Assembly (NCBI RefSeq): GCF_003030345.1 | Contig: NZ_CP028158.1 | Coordinates: 4,588,001 to 4,652,000, forward strand | DNA: 64,000 bases | Reading direction: 5' to 3' | Source of the DNA: Plantactinospora sp. BC1 | Lineage (GTDB): Bacteria > Actinomycetota > Actinomycetes > Mycobacteriales > Micromonosporaceae | Part shown: piece by piece, positions 17,012-25,583 of the stretch | How positions within the stretch are numbered: position 1 is the stretch's first letter | Layout: every line of letters starts with the position of its first letter | The notes under the pieces: generated by a model | What the model was told of the DNA's origin: nothing | Databases searched by the model: none | The model's input: only the letters and a program-made list of their open reading frames with translations | Translations under genes and position numbers: made by a program

Positions 17012-18274
17012 TCAGCTCAGCCGCTCCAGCACCATCGCCATGCCCTGGCCGCCGCCGACGCACATGGTCTCCAGCCCGACGGTCCGGTCGTGCCAGTCCA
17101 GGGCGTTGAGCAGGGTGCCGGTGATCCGGGCCCCGGTCATCCCGAACGGGTGCCCGACCGCGATCGCCCCGCCCATCACGTTGAGCTTCTCCAGCGGGAT
17201 GTCGAGCTGCCGGTACGAGGGGATCACCTGGGCCGCGAACGCCTCGTTGATCTCGACCAGGTCGACGTCGTCGATGGTCATCCCGGCGCGCCGCAACGCC
17301 TGCCGGGACGCCTCGACCGGACCGAGTCCCATGATCTCCGGGGAGAGCGCGGTCACCCCGGTGGAGACGATCCTGGCCAGCGGGGTGATCTCCAGCTCGC
17401 GGGCCCGTTCCGCGCTCATGATGACCACGGCGGCCGCGCCGTCGTTGAGCGGGCAGCAGTTGCCGGCGGTGATCCGGCCGTCGGGGCGGAAGACCGGCTT
17501 CAGCCCGGCCACCCCCTCCAGGGTCACCCCGGCGCGGGGGCCGTCGTCGGAGTCGACCCACTCGCCGGAGGGCAGGGTGACCGGGGTGATCTCCCGGGCC
17601 CAGAAGCCGTCGGCGATGGCCTTTTCCGCGAGGTTCTGGCTGCGTACGCCGAACTCGTCCATCTCGGCCCGGCTCACGTCGTACGCCTGGGCGAGGTTCT
17701 CGGCGGTCTGCCCCATCGTCAGGTAGATGTCCGGCAGTCCGCCGTCGAGCCGGGGGTCGGTCCAGACCGGCGCGCCGGCCTCGGTACGGGCCGCCGAGCG
17801 GGCCCGGGCCGCGTCGAACCTCGGGTTCTGCCAGCCGCCGCCGACGAGTGCCTGTGCCTCCGGCGGCAGGGCGTCGGAGTTGCCCCGGGCGTACCGGGAG
17901 ACGCACTCGACGCCGGCCGAGACGAAGACGTCGCCCTCGCCGGCCCGGATCGCGTGGAACGCCATCCGGGTGGTCTGCAACGAGGAGGCGCAGTAGCGGG
18001 TGAGGGTGGCTCCGGGCACCGTGTCCAGGCCGAGCAGGGTGGCCACCACCCGGGCCATGTTGAAGCCCTGCTCGCCGCCGGGCAGGCCGCAGCCGAGATA
18101 GAGGTCGTCGATCTGGGCCGGGTCGAGCTGCGGGATCTTGTCGAGGGCCGCCTGCACGATGGTCGCGGCCAGGTCGTCCGCGCGCAGTTCACGCAGGGAG
18201 CCCTTGTGGGCCCGGCCGATGGGGGAGCGGGCGGTTGCGACGATAACGGCTTCGCGGGGGGACGCGGTCGACAT
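17012..18274 (-). CDS. Acetyl-CoA C-acetyltransferase (thiolase)
   Basis: A 420-residue thiolase that joins or splits acetyl units in acyl-CoA metabolism. The acyl-accepting Cys is C95 in RYCASSLQT. The other motifs are EINEAFAAQ, GGAIAVGHPFGMTGAR (catalytic His) and MCVGGGQGMA (second Cys), so all catalytic parts are present. TAACGT lies 6 bases before ATG 18274 (plus-strand 18281-18286), suggesting a leaderless mRNA. The TetR gene is just upstream on the same strand. It could act in beta-oxidation or acetoacetyl-CoA synthesis, matching the acyl-CoA genes later in the window. Confidence 0.93.
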   Translation of the reverse strand: MSTASPREAVIVATARSPIGRAHKGSLRELRADDLAATIVQAALDKIPQLDPAQIDDLYLGCGLPGGEQGFNMARVVATLLGLDTVPGATLTRYCASSLQTTRMAFHAIRAGEGDVFVSAGVECVSRYARGNSDALPPEAQALVGGGWQNPRFDAARARSAARTEAGAPVWTDPRLDGGLPDIYLTMGQTAENLAQAYDVSRAEMDEFGVRSQNLAEKAIADGFWAREITPVTLPSGEWVDSDDGPRAGVTLEGVAGLKPVFRPDGRITAGNCCPLNDGAAAVVIMSAERARELEITPLARIVSTGVTALSPEIMGLGPVEASRQALRRAGMTIDDVDLVEINEAFAAQVIPSYRQLDIPLEKLNVMGGAIAVGHPFGMTGARITGTLLNALDWHDRTVGLETMCVGGGQGMAMVLERLS

Positions 18275-18283
18275 GAACCAACG

Positions 18284-18970
18284 TTAACCCGCTTCGGCTC
18301 CGGGGTCACCAGCGGGCGAGCCGCCCCGCCGCTCCGCCGGGCCGGGGGCAGGCGGGGCGGACGGGTACGGCATGGCCGCGACCAGTTCCCCGACGAACCG
18401 GTCGGGATCGTGGTCGAGGAGTTGCTCGCCGGCCGGACCGAGGAAGGCGACCAGGAAGGCGCGGTAGAAGCAGGCGCCGAGGAAGAGGTTGGCCAGCGCC
18501 ACCGGGTCCGCCGTCGGGGCGAGCCGGCCCCGCTCCCGCTCCCGCCGGAGGTACTCGGCGAGGACGGCGTTCGCGTGCTGCGGCCCGGCGCCCGTCTGGC
18601 GGAACAGTTCGCGCTGCCGGTCGAGCAGTACCGGTTCGGCGAAGAGCGCCATGGCGAGCTGTGCCGACTCCTCGTAGACCCGGAGCATCTGGTGGCCGAG
18701 TTCGGTCAGCCGGGCCGGGACGGTGCCGCTGCCGGCCTGCTCCGGCAACTGGACCATCAGCCCGATGAACGGGGCGAGCCGGATCCGCAGGACCGCGAGG
18801 AAGAGGTCCTCCTTGCCGGTGAAGTGCTTGTAGAGGGTGGCCTCGGAGTAGCCGGCGACCCGGGCGATCTCCTTGGTCGTGGTGTGCGCCAGCCCCCGCT
18901 CCCGGATCACCGTCGAGGCGGCGGCCAGGATGCGCTCGCGGGTCGCCTCGCCTCGGCCTCTGCTGGTCAT
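18284..18970 (-). CDS. TetR/AcrR family repressor
   Basis: A 228-residue regulator. The N-terminal helix-turn-helix domain reads TRERILAAASTVIRERG, then TTTKEIARVAGYSEATLYKHFTGKEDLF. A ligand-binding C-terminal domain follows, with a Pro-rich tail. ATG 18970 (MTSRGRGEATRER) fits the family; an upstream in-frame start would add a Pro/Asp-rich stretch with no match. It is divergent from the NAD(P)-binding gene, and the shared 116-base region holds paired operators, so it very likely represses that gene. The inducer is unknown. Confidence 0.88.
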   Translation of the reverse strand: MTSRGRGEATRERILAAASTVIRERGLAHTTTKEIARVAGYSEATLYKHFTGKEDLFLAVLRIRLAPFIGLMVQLPEQAGSGTVPARLTELGHQMLRVYEESAQLAMALFAEPVLLDRQRELFRQTGAGPQHANAVLAEYLRRERERGRLAPTADPVALANLFLGACFYRAFLVAFLGPAGEQLLDHDPDRFVGELVAAMPYPSAPPAPGPAERRGGSPAGDPGAEAG

Positions 18971-19014
18971 CGCTCTCGTTCCGTCGGTGTCCGGCGGGGG
19001 TGGATCGACCCCGC

Positions 19015-19062
19015 TTGACAGGTGGTGAGTGCTCACTACTCTAAAGGTAAGTGAACACTCAC
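19015..19062 (+). promoter_or_regulatory. Promoter with two TetR operator palindromes
   Basis: TTGACA (19015-19020), 16 bases, TACTCT (19037-19042). GTGAGTGCTCAC (19025-19036) fills the spacer, and GTGAACACTCAC (19051-19062) lies just after the -10. Both are imperfect palindromes of the same type. Binding by the divergent TetR protein would block the polymerase. Confidence 0.75.
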
Positions 19063-19086
19063 TACCCCTCGGGAGCTGGGAGCGAC

Positions 19087-19758
19087 ATGAAACTCACGGT
19101 CTTCGCGGCCAGCGGCGGGATCGGCCGACACCTGCTCCGGCAGGCCGTCGCCGCCGGTCACGACGTGACAGCGGTGGTACGCAGCCCGGCGAGCCTGGCC
19201 GGCGAGCCCGACGCCGTACGGGTGGTCCCGGCCGACCTGAGCGACCCCGACCCGGCGGTACTGGCCGACGCCGTGCACCGGGCCGACGCGGTGCTCTCCG
19301 GCCTCGGCCCCCGGTCGATGGCGGAGAGCGGGGTCGCCTCCCGGGGCACCCGCGAGATCGTCACCGCGATGCGGGCCCGGGGCGTACGCCGGATCGTCGT
19401 GGTCAGCGCCGCCCCGATCTCCACCGTCGCCGCTCCGGGCCGCCCGAAACCACCGCCCGACCCGGGTGAGGGACCACTGCTGCGGTACCTGCTGGGTCCG
19501 GTCCTCAAGACCGTGCTCCGGAAGCCCTACGCCGACCTGGCGGCGATGGAGGAGCTGCTCCGGGAGAGCGACCTGGACTGGACCGTCGTACGGCCGCCCC
19601 GGCTGACCGACAAGCCGCTGACCGGCGCCTACCGCACGGCGTACGGAAGGAGTGTCCGGGGCGGGCTGGTCGTGCCGCGCGCCGACGTCGCGCACTGCAT
19701 GCTGCGGGCGCTCGAACAGCCCGAGACGATCCGGCAGGCGGTCGCCGTCGCCACCTGA
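19087..19758 (+). CDS. NAD(P)-binding protein, NmrA/atypical SDR type
   Basis: A 223-residue soluble protein with an N-terminal Rossmann motif of the atypical form (LTVFAASGGIGRHLLRQA), a strand-turn VVPADLSDPD, and a later VVRPPRLTDKPLTGAYR typical of NAD(P)H-binding (PF13460) proteins. The classical SDR YxxxK is absent, so it is a reductase of unknown substrate or a redox sensor. ATG 19087 follows GGGAGCTGGGAG. Likely under the divergent TetR, and perhaps a small stress or xenobiotic response unit. Confidence 0.85.
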   Translation: MKLTVFAASGGIGRHLLRQAVAAGHDVTAVVRSPASLAGEPDAVRVVPADLSDPDPAVLADAVHRADAVLSGLGPRSMAESGVASRGTREIVTAMRARGVRRIVVVSAAPISTVAAPGRPKPPPDPGEGPLLRYLLGPVLKTVLRKPYADLAAMEELLRESDLDWTVVRPPRLTDKPLTGAYRTAYGRSVRGGLVVPRADVAHCMLRALEQPETIRQAVAVAT

Positions 19759-19780
19759 CCGCCGGCCGGGCCGGGCGGAA

Positions 19781-20614
19781 CTACCGCTGCCGGGTCCCGG
19801 CTGCGGCCCGGGCCACCGCGGGGAGCATGGCGTGCGCCCAGACCCGGTAGCCGTCGGCCGACGGGTGGTAACCGTCGTGGCAGAGCGTGCCGGCGTCGGC
19901 CCGGAACACCGCACCGGTCTCGGCGGCGAGGTCCACCACCGTGCCGCCGGCCTCCAGCACGGCGACGGCCTGCGCCCGGGCGGTCTGCCGGCCCAGCCAG
20001 CCGGCGACCTGGCGCAGCGGGGGTGCGATGGCCCGGACCGCGCCGAGGTCGGGACAGGTGCCGACCACCACCCGGACGCCGGCACCGCGCAGCCGCCGCA
20101 CCGCCGCACCGAGGTACGCCGCCGCCTCCGCCGGCCGGCGCAGCCCCACCACGTCGTTCGCGCCGACCAGGATCACCGCGACGTCCGGGCGCTCGCCGAG
20201 CAGCGCCCGGGCCACCTGGGTCGCCAGGTCGGTGGAGCGGGAGCCGGAGACGCCGACGCTGGAGAGCCAGACCTGACGCTCACCGGCGCCGCCCGGCCCG
20301 GCCCCCTCGGAGAGCAGCCGGGCGAGCTGCCCGCCGACCGTGTCGTCGGCCCGGTCCACCCCGACCCCGAGCGCCGCCGAATCGCCGAGCAGCACCAGCC
20401 GCAGCGGCGGCGCGCCGGCCCGGCCGACCGTGGAGCGCAGCGCCAGGCCCAGCTCCGGGCGGGCGTACCGCCGGCTGCGGGCCACGAACGCCTCGCCGGC
20501 CAGTAACGCCATCCCGCCGACCGCACCGGCGAGCAGCGTGACCGCGGCCCCCCGGGCGATCCGGGTCGTCATCCCGTACGTCGCCGTGCCGCTCGTCATG
20601 TCGAGTCCGGTCAT
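19781..20614 (-). CDS. SGNH/GDSL hydrolase (downstream copy), contains a TTA codon
   Basis: A 277-residue esterase-type protein. Block I is LVLLGDSAALGVG (Ser 79), block III is ILVGANDV, and block V is HDGYHPSADGY (Asp and His), so the triad is intact. A hydrophobic segment at about 22-42 is a signal anchor, so it is probably exported. ATG 20614 overlaps the stop of the upstream SGNH gene (ATGA). Codon 37 is TTA (plus-strand 20504-20506), very rare here and read by the UAA tRNA at 14656. The substrate is not known; cell-wall or lipid deacylation is possible. Confidence 0.85.
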   Translation of the reverse strand: MTGLDMTSGTATYGMTTRIARGAAVTLLAGAVGGMALLAGEAFVARSRRYARPELGLALRSTVGRAGAPPLRLVLLGDSAALGVGVDRADDTVGGQLARLLSEGAGPGGAGERQVWLSSVGVSGSRSTDLATQVARALLGERPDVAVILVGANDVVGLRRPAEAAAYLGAAVRRLRGAGVRVVVGTCPDLGAVRAIAPPLRQVAGWLGRQTARAQAVAVLEAGGTVVDLAAETGAVFRADAGTLCHDGYHPSADGYRVWAHAMLPAVARAAAGTRQR

Positions 20615-21789
20615 GCTCGTTCCTCTACGGTGGAGGTTGTCGCCTCGTCCAGCGGTGCCGGTGTCTCCGGTGGGCCTCCAGTCTCTCCCGTCCGGGGGTG
20701 GCCGAACCAGGCCCCACGGCGGCGCAGCTGTGCCCACCGCCCGCCCGGGCCGTGCTCGTGCCCGCCGACCCGGACACCCCGAACCTCCGTACCGGCGTGC
20801 CGGGCCGCCTCGTGGGCGGCCGCCGGCAGCGACCGTACGCCCTGGTCGACGGCGAGCGAGGGGCGCCGCTCGGTACCGGCGCCGAGCGCGGCCAGTACGG
20901 TCGGCAGCAGGACGGCCGCCGCGATCGCGTACCCCTCGGCGGAGGGGTGGAAGTGGTCCCAGGCGAACATCCGGGTCGGTTCGGCGGCGAACCGGGGACC
21001 GAGCAGGTCACCGAGGGAGACGGTCAGGCCACCGGCCTCGACCACCGCGACGGTCTGCGCGGCGGCCAGTTGCCGGCTCCACCGCCGGGCCAGCCAGCGC
21101 AGCGGCGGCTTGATCGGCTGGATCGCGCCGAGGTCGGGACAGGTGCCGACCACCACCTGGGCGCCGGCGGCCCGCAGGTCGCGTACCGCCTCGACGAGGT
21201 AGCGGACCGCCACCGCGTGCGGGGTACGGTTCGTCACGTCGTTGCCGCCGATCAGGATCACCGCCACGTCCGGCTGGCGCTCCAGCGCCGCGTCGACCTG
21301 CGGGCGGAGCCCGGCGGAGAGGCAGCCGACCACGGCGAACCGGTACAGCCGGACCGGTCGACGCAGCCGGCGGGAGGTGCCGGTGGCGAGCAGCGCCCCG
21401 GGCGTCTCCCGGGGCCGGTGCACCCCGTAGCCGGCGGCGGAGGAGTCACCGAGGATCACCATCGTGATCGGCTCGCCCGGGAACTTGGCGCCGTAGACAC
21501 CGTCGCCGCGCGGCGGCGGCGCCTCGGCCAGCGGGATCACCCGGCGGGCCTGCCGGGCCTGCCCGAGCAGCAGCCCGTAGCCGGCGGCGGTGGTGAGCGC
21601 GGTCAGTCCCACGCCCAGGGCGGTCGCCTTCGCCACCCGCCGGGCGACCGGCCAGGCCGACCACTCCGGCTGGGCCGGCTCCGCCCCCCACGCCGTCCGG
21701 TGCCGCCGCGCCGGCCGCCGCGGCTGCCACCGCGACGCCAGGTTCCGCTGCCGCGACCGTTGTCGCCGTGTCGATCCGGCCGGACTCAT
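20611..21789 (-). CDS. SGNH/GDSL hydrolase (upstream copy)
   Basis: A 392-residue protein. It has a basic Arg-rich N-terminus, a membrane anchor (about 54-78), then SGNH blocks: VILGDSSAAGYG, ILIGGNDVTNR and WDHFHPSAEGY. It is clearly related to the coupled downstream copy (TCPDLGAI is shared), so it is a tandem duplication. An extra C-terminal Gly/Arg/Pro region of about 95 residues is not found in the smaller copy. ATG 21789 is preferred over the TTG directly before it. Likely a membrane-anchored, outward-facing esterase. Confidence 0.84.
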   Translation of the reverse strand: MSPAGSTRRQRSRQRNLASRWQPRRPARRHRTAWGAEPAQPEWSAWPVARRVAKATALGVGLTALTTAAGYGLLLGQARQARRVIPLAEAPPPRGDGVYGAKFPGEPITMVILGDSSAAGYGVHRPRETPGALLATGTSRRLRRPVRLYRFAVVGCLSAGLRPQVDAALERQPDVAVILIGGNDVTNRTPHAVAVRYLVEAVRDLRAAGAQVVVGTCPDLGAIQPIKPPLRWLARRWSRQLAAAQTVAVVEAGGLTVSLGDLLGPRFAAEPTRMFAWDHFHPSAEGYAIAAAVLLPTVLAALGAGTERRPSLAVDQGVRSLPAAAHEAARHAGTEVRGVRVGGHEHGPGGRWAQLRRRGAWFGHPRTGETGGPPETPAPLDEATTSTVEERA

Positions 21790-21941
21790 CAAGGCCCCCC
21801 GCCTGTCACGCCGTACCCTTCGCGACCTTCGAGATTAACCCCGGTCGCCCACCTCGCGCTGTCGGCGTTCCGCCTCCGCCGAGGGTGGCGGTCGGGTACC
21901 CGGCGAGCGCCGGTTCATCGCCGACCGTCCGGCGTTTCTCC

Positions 21942-21975
21942 GATTCCGACCGGATTTCGATCCCGACCGGATTTT
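21942..21975. repeat. Tandem 17-bp repeat upstream of the DUF1232 gene
   Basis: Two adjacent 17-base units share GAT-CCGACCGGATTT at 15 of 17 positions. They lie 57 bases before the chosen start within a 243-base gap. This could be a double binding site for an activator. No other element was seen in the gap. Confidence 0.45.
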
Positions 21976-22032
21976 CCCGACGAGCGGTCGGTTGCGTTCG
22001 GATGCATCATGAACTCAGAGGAGGGCGCGGAC

Positions 22033-22392
22033 ATGGCCACCAGGACACTTCGACGAACTGCCGCCTTCAGGGCGCTGTTCCGGGCACTGACCGCCGGCTC
22101 CCGGGGCGGACCGTCGCTGGGCAAGCGGATCGCCGCCCTGCCCCGCATGATCGCGGCGACCGCCCGGGGCGAGTACGACGGCGGGCTGCGGCTCGCCCTG
22201 ATGACCGCCGCGACCGCGTACGTGCTCTCCCCGGTCGACGTACTCCCGGAACTCACCCTGCTGATCTTCGGCCTGGCCGACGACGCGGTGATGGTGACCT
22301 GGCTGGCCGGTGCCGTACTCGCCGAGACGGAACGCTTCCTCGCCTGGGAGGCCGCCCGGGACTCCGTGATCCCCGGCCGGGTGGTGCACTGA
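22033..22392 (+). CDS. DUF1232 (YkvA-like) membrane protein
   Basis: A 119-residue protein with the DUF1232 core: RLALMTAATAYVLSPVDVLPE, two helices joined by the SPVDVLPE turn, then LADDAVMVTWLAG. Function unknown across the family. ATG 22033 has an AGAGGAGGG ribosome site 8-9 bases upstream. ATG 22009 in the same frame lacks one. A GC hairpin-like stretch follows (22403-22420). It is transcribed independently of its neighbours. Confidence 0.82.
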   Translation: MATRTLRRTAAFRALFRALTAGSRGGPSLGKRIAALPRMIAATARGEYDGGLRLALMTAATAYVLSPVDVLPELTLLIFGLADDAVMVTWLAGAVLAETERFLAWEAARDSVIPGRVVH

Positions 22393-22552
22393 CCCCGCCC
22401 CGGGCCGGGGAACCCCGGCCACGGGCCGGGCCGGCGGCACGTACGCTGGCGGGAGAACCCACCATCCTTCGCCCCGACCGCACGCCACCAGCACCGACCC
22501 TGTGCCCGGCCAGTGCCGTCCGGCCGGCGAGCACCGAGAAGGGCACAACGTC

Positions 22553-23929
22553 GTGCGCTACTACGACAACGTCATCGAGCTGATCGGTGACACCCCGCTG
22601 GTCCGGCTCCGGCAGGTGACCGCCGGAATCCCGGCGACCGTCCTCGCCAAGATCGAGTATTTCAACCCGGGCGGTTCGGTCAAGGACCGCATCGCGCTGC
22701 GGATGGTCGAGGAGGCGGAGCGGGCCGGGCTGCTCCAGCCGGGCGGCACCATCGTCGAGCCGACCAGCGGGAACACCGGCGTCGGGCTGGCGCTGGTGGC
22801 GCAGACCCGGGGTTACCGGTGCGTCTTCGTCTGCCCGGACAAGGTCAGCGAGGACAAGCAGAACGTGCTGCGGGCGTACGGGGCCGAGGTGGTGGTCTGC
22901 CCGACGGCGGTCGCCCCGGAGGACCCCCGCTCGTACTACAACGTGTCGGACCGGCTGACCCGGGAGATTCCGGGCGCCTGGAAGCCCAACCAGTACGCCA
23001 ACCCGGCGAACCCGCGCTCGCACTACGAGACCACCGGTCCGGAGCTGTGGGAGCAGACCGGCGGCCGGATCACGCACTTCGTGGCCGGGGTCGGCACCGG
23101 CGGCACCATCTCCGGTACCGGCCGCTACCTCAAGGAGGTCTCCGGCGGGGCGGTACGGGTCATCGGCGCCGACCCGGAGGGCTCGGTCTACTCCGGCGGC
23201 ACCGGCCGGCCGTACCTGGTCGAGGGGGTCGGCGAGGACTTCTGGCCGGAGACGTACGACCGGGGCATCTGCGACGAGATCGTGGAGGTCTCCGACAAGA
23301 CCTCCTTCGAGCTGACCCGGCGACTCGCCCGCGAGGAGGGGCTGCTGGTCGGCGGCTCCTGCGGGATGGCGGTCGCCGCCGCCCTGGAGGTGGCCCGGAA
23401 GGCCGGCCCGGACGACGTGGTGGTGGTGCTGCTGCCGGACGGCGGCCGGGGCTACCTGTCCAAGATCTTCGACGACGAGTGGATGGCCCGGTACGGCTTC
23501 ATGGACACCAGCGCCACCGAGCCGACCGTGGCCGACGCGCTGAACAGCAAGCCGAACGGCATCCCGGAGCTGGTCCACGTGCACCCGACCGAGACGGTCC
23601 GGGACGCCGTCGACTACATGCGGGAATACGCCGTCTCGCAGCTTCCGGTGCTCAAGGCCGAGCCGCCGGTGGTGACCGGCGAGGTCGCCGGCTCGATCGC
23701 CGAACGGGATCTGCTGGACGCGCTCTTCACCGGCCAGGCGAAGCTGCACGACACCATCGAGCGGCACATGGGGCCGCCGCTGCCGATGATCGGCGGCGGG
23801 CAGCCGGTGAGCGAGGCGGTCGGGCTGCTGGAGAAGTCCGACGCGGCGCTGGTGCTGGTGGACGGCAAGCCGAAGGGCGTACTCACCCGGCAGGACCTGC
23901 TGGCCCACCTGGGTGCGCACTCCCGCTGA
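22553..23929 (+). CDS. Cystathionine beta-synthase
   Basis: A 458-residue PLP enzyme condensing serine (or acetylserine) with homocysteine to cystathionine. The PLP lysine is K44 in NPGGSVKDR. The PLP phosphate loop is GVGTGGTISGTGR, and the substrate loop is EPTSGNTGVGLA. The C-terminal third (about 335-455) carries two CBS domains (VADALNSKPNG and PVSEAVGLLEKSDAALVLVDG), the usual regulatory module. GTG 22553 has GAGAAGG before it. Cystathionine gamma-synthase (29864-31006) is nearby, so the organism has both directions of transsulfuration. Confidence 0.92.
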   Translation: MRYYDNVIELIGDTPLVRLRQVTAGIPATVLAKIEYFNPGGSVKDRIALRMVEEAERAGLLQPGGTIVEPTSGNTGVGLALVAQTRGYRCVFVCPDKVSEDKQNVLRAYGAEVVVCPTAVAPEDPRSYYNVSDRLTREIPGAWKPNQYANPANPRSHYETTGPELWEQTGGRITHFVAGVGTGGTISGTGRYLKEVSGGAVRVIGADPEGSVYSGGTGRPYLVEGVGEDFWPETYDRGICDEIVEVSDKTSFELTRRLAREEGLLVGGSCGMAVAAALEVARKAGPDDVVVVLLPDGGRGYLSKIFDDEWMARYGFMDTSATEPTVADALNSKPNGIPELVHVHPTETVRDAVDYMREYAVSQLPVLKAEPPVVTGEVAGSIAERDLLDALFTGQAKLHDTIERHMGPPLPMIGGGQPVSEAVGLLEKSDAALVLVDGKPKGVLTRQDLLAHLGAHSR

Positions 23930-23966
23930 CCCCGGCACCCGCCCGGCGCCGCGCGCGGCTGGACCG

Positions 23967-24923
23967 TCAGCGGGCCAGCTCGGCCGGTACCGCGATCACG
24001 TCGACGAAGGCGCCCCGGCGCAGCAGGGTCATCGGCAGCCGGGTGCCGATGGCCGGGCCGAGCATGAGCCGTTGCAGGCTCTGCCCGTCCGCCACCGGCC
24101 GGCCGCCGGCCGAGATGATCACGTCGCCGAGGTAGATCCCGGCGACCCCGGCCGGGCTCTCCGGGACGACCTCCACCACCCGCAGCCCGCGCCGCTGGCC
24201 GGTGCGCTCGGCCACCGCCGGCGGCAGCGGTACCGGCACCCCGGCGACGCCGAGCCAGGCCCGCCGGACCCGTCCCGAGGTCACCAGGTCGCCGATGATC
24301 TGCCGGGTGGTGGAGTTGATCGGCACCGCCAGGCCGAGGCCGTACCCGGCGACGGCGGTGTTGATCCCGACCACCCGGCCGGCGGCGTCGGCCAGCGCCC
24401 CACCGGAGTTGCCGGGGTTGAGCGCGGCGTCGGTCTGGATGACGTCCTCGATCAGCCGGACGACCCGGCCGTCCCGGGCCGGCAGCGACCGGCCCAGCCC
24501 GGAGACCACCCCGGCGGTGACCGAGCCGGCCAGCCCCATCGGGTTGCCGACCGCCACCACAAGCTGCCCGATCCGCAGCGGGTCGGCGTCGCCGAGTTCG
24601 GCGGGCGGGGCGGCGGTGGCCCGGACCCGGAGTACGGCCAGGTCGGAGAGGGGGTCGGTGCCGACCACGTCGAACCGGGCCTCGGCGCCGTCGCCGAAGG
24701 TGGCCTGCCCGCCGGCCGCCCCGTCCACCACGTGCGCGCTGGTGAGCAGGAACCCGTCGTCGGTGAAGGTCACCGCCGAACCGGCTCCGGCGCCGCGCGG
24801 ACCGCGTACGGCCAGCGCGGCCACGCTGGGCAGCACCCGGGCGGCCACCCCGGTCACCACCTGGGAGTACGCGTCCAGAGCGGCCCGCTCGGCACGCTCC
24901 GGTTCTGCTCGTTCGGTGCTCAT
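23967..24923 (-). CDS. HtrA/DegP-type serine protease with PDZ domain
   Basis: A 318-residue protein. The trypsin-like triad is H64 (TSAHVVDG), D94 (PLSDLAVL) and S173 (LNPGNSGGAL), and a single PDZ domain follows from about 225 (LRVVEVVPESPAGVAGIYLGD). No signal peptide or membrane helix precedes the protease domain, unlike typical actinobacterial HtrA, so it looks cytoplasmic. It may be a housekeeping protein-quality protease or a processing enzyme. Convergent with CBS. Confidence 0.88.
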   Translation of the reverse strand: MSTERAEPERAERAALDAYSQVVTGVAARVLPSVAALAVRGPRGAGAGSAVTFTDDGFLLTSAHVVDGAAGGQATFGDGAEARFDVVGTDPLSDLAVLRVRATAAPPAELGDADPLRIGQLVVAVGNPMGLAGSVTAGVVSGLGRSLPARDGRVVRLIEDVIQTDAALNPGNSGGALADAAGRVVGINTAVAGYGLGLAVPINSTTRQIIGDLVTSGRVRRAWLGVAGVPVPLPPAVAERTGQRRGLRVVEVVPESPAGVAGIYLGDVIISAGGRPVADGQSLQRLMLGPAIGTRLPMTLLRRGAFVDVIAVPAELAR

Positions 24924-25029
24924 GTGCCGGTCAACGCCGGCCAGACCCCGGTCGATCCCCGGCGCCGCTGCGCCCAGAGCGAAATCCGCCGACCCGTCCC
25001 GTCCGGGCGGGAGCCGTCGTTGACCCGCG

Positions 25030-25557
25030 CTACGGCAGGTCGCGGGCGTAGCGCAGCTGTGGGGTCAGCACCGGGCCGATCGCGCCCTCCCGCTCGACGC
25101 CGTCGGGCACCCAGCCGCCCCGGGCGTAGAAGTTCCGGGCGTGCGCGTTGTCGACGAGTACCCAGAGCACGGCCCGGCGCCAGCCCCGGGCGTGCAGCTT
25201 CGCCAGCGCGTCGACCATCAGGGTCCGGCCCACCCCGTGGCCCTGCACGGCCGGGTCCAGGTGGATCGCGTACAGCTCGCCGACGTCCGGGCCGGCCGAA
25301 ACGGGTTCGGTGGGGTCGTGCGGCCCGAGATAGGTGAAGCCGAGCAGCCGGCCGTCCCGTTCCGCCACCGTCATCAGGTGGGTGTCCCGCTCGTAGGTCC
25401 AACGCTCCGCCCAGTACCGCCCCATCATCTCGCCGGTCTGTGCCGCCAGCGCGTCCGCCGGGATGATCTCCCGGTACGCCGCCGCACGCGATCTGTGGTG
25501 CAGGTCGCCGATCGCCAGCAGGTCGGCGGTCACCGCCGGGCGCAGAGTGAGGGTCAT
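25030..25557 (-). CDS. GNAT family N-acetyltransferase
   Basis: A 175-residue acetyl-CoA-dependent transferase. Motif A is LDPAVQGHGVGRTLM, followed by the typical VDNAHARNFYARGGW in the C-terminal part. The substrate is unknown. TACGAT (plus-strand 25564-25569) lies 6 bases before ATG 25557, so the mRNA is probably leaderless. It is divergent from the YjbR gene, sharing a 26-base intergenic region. Confidence 0.88.
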   Translation of the reverse strand: MTLTLRPAVTADLLAIGDLHHRSRAAAYREIIPADALAAQTGEMMGRYWAERWTYERDTHLMTVAERDGRLLGFTYLGPHDPTEPVSAGPDVGELYAIHLDPAVQGHGVGRTLMVDALAKLHARGWRRAVLWVLVDNAHARNFYARGGWVPDGVEREGAIGPVLTPQLRYARDLP

Positions 25558-25583
25558 TAGTTGATCGTAGTAACGTGGCCGAT

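Noticed and set aside
22403-22420. Terminator after the DUF1232 gene
   Set aside because: The 8-bp stem has a 2-base loop and no T-run; too weak to call with confidence in GC-rich DNA.
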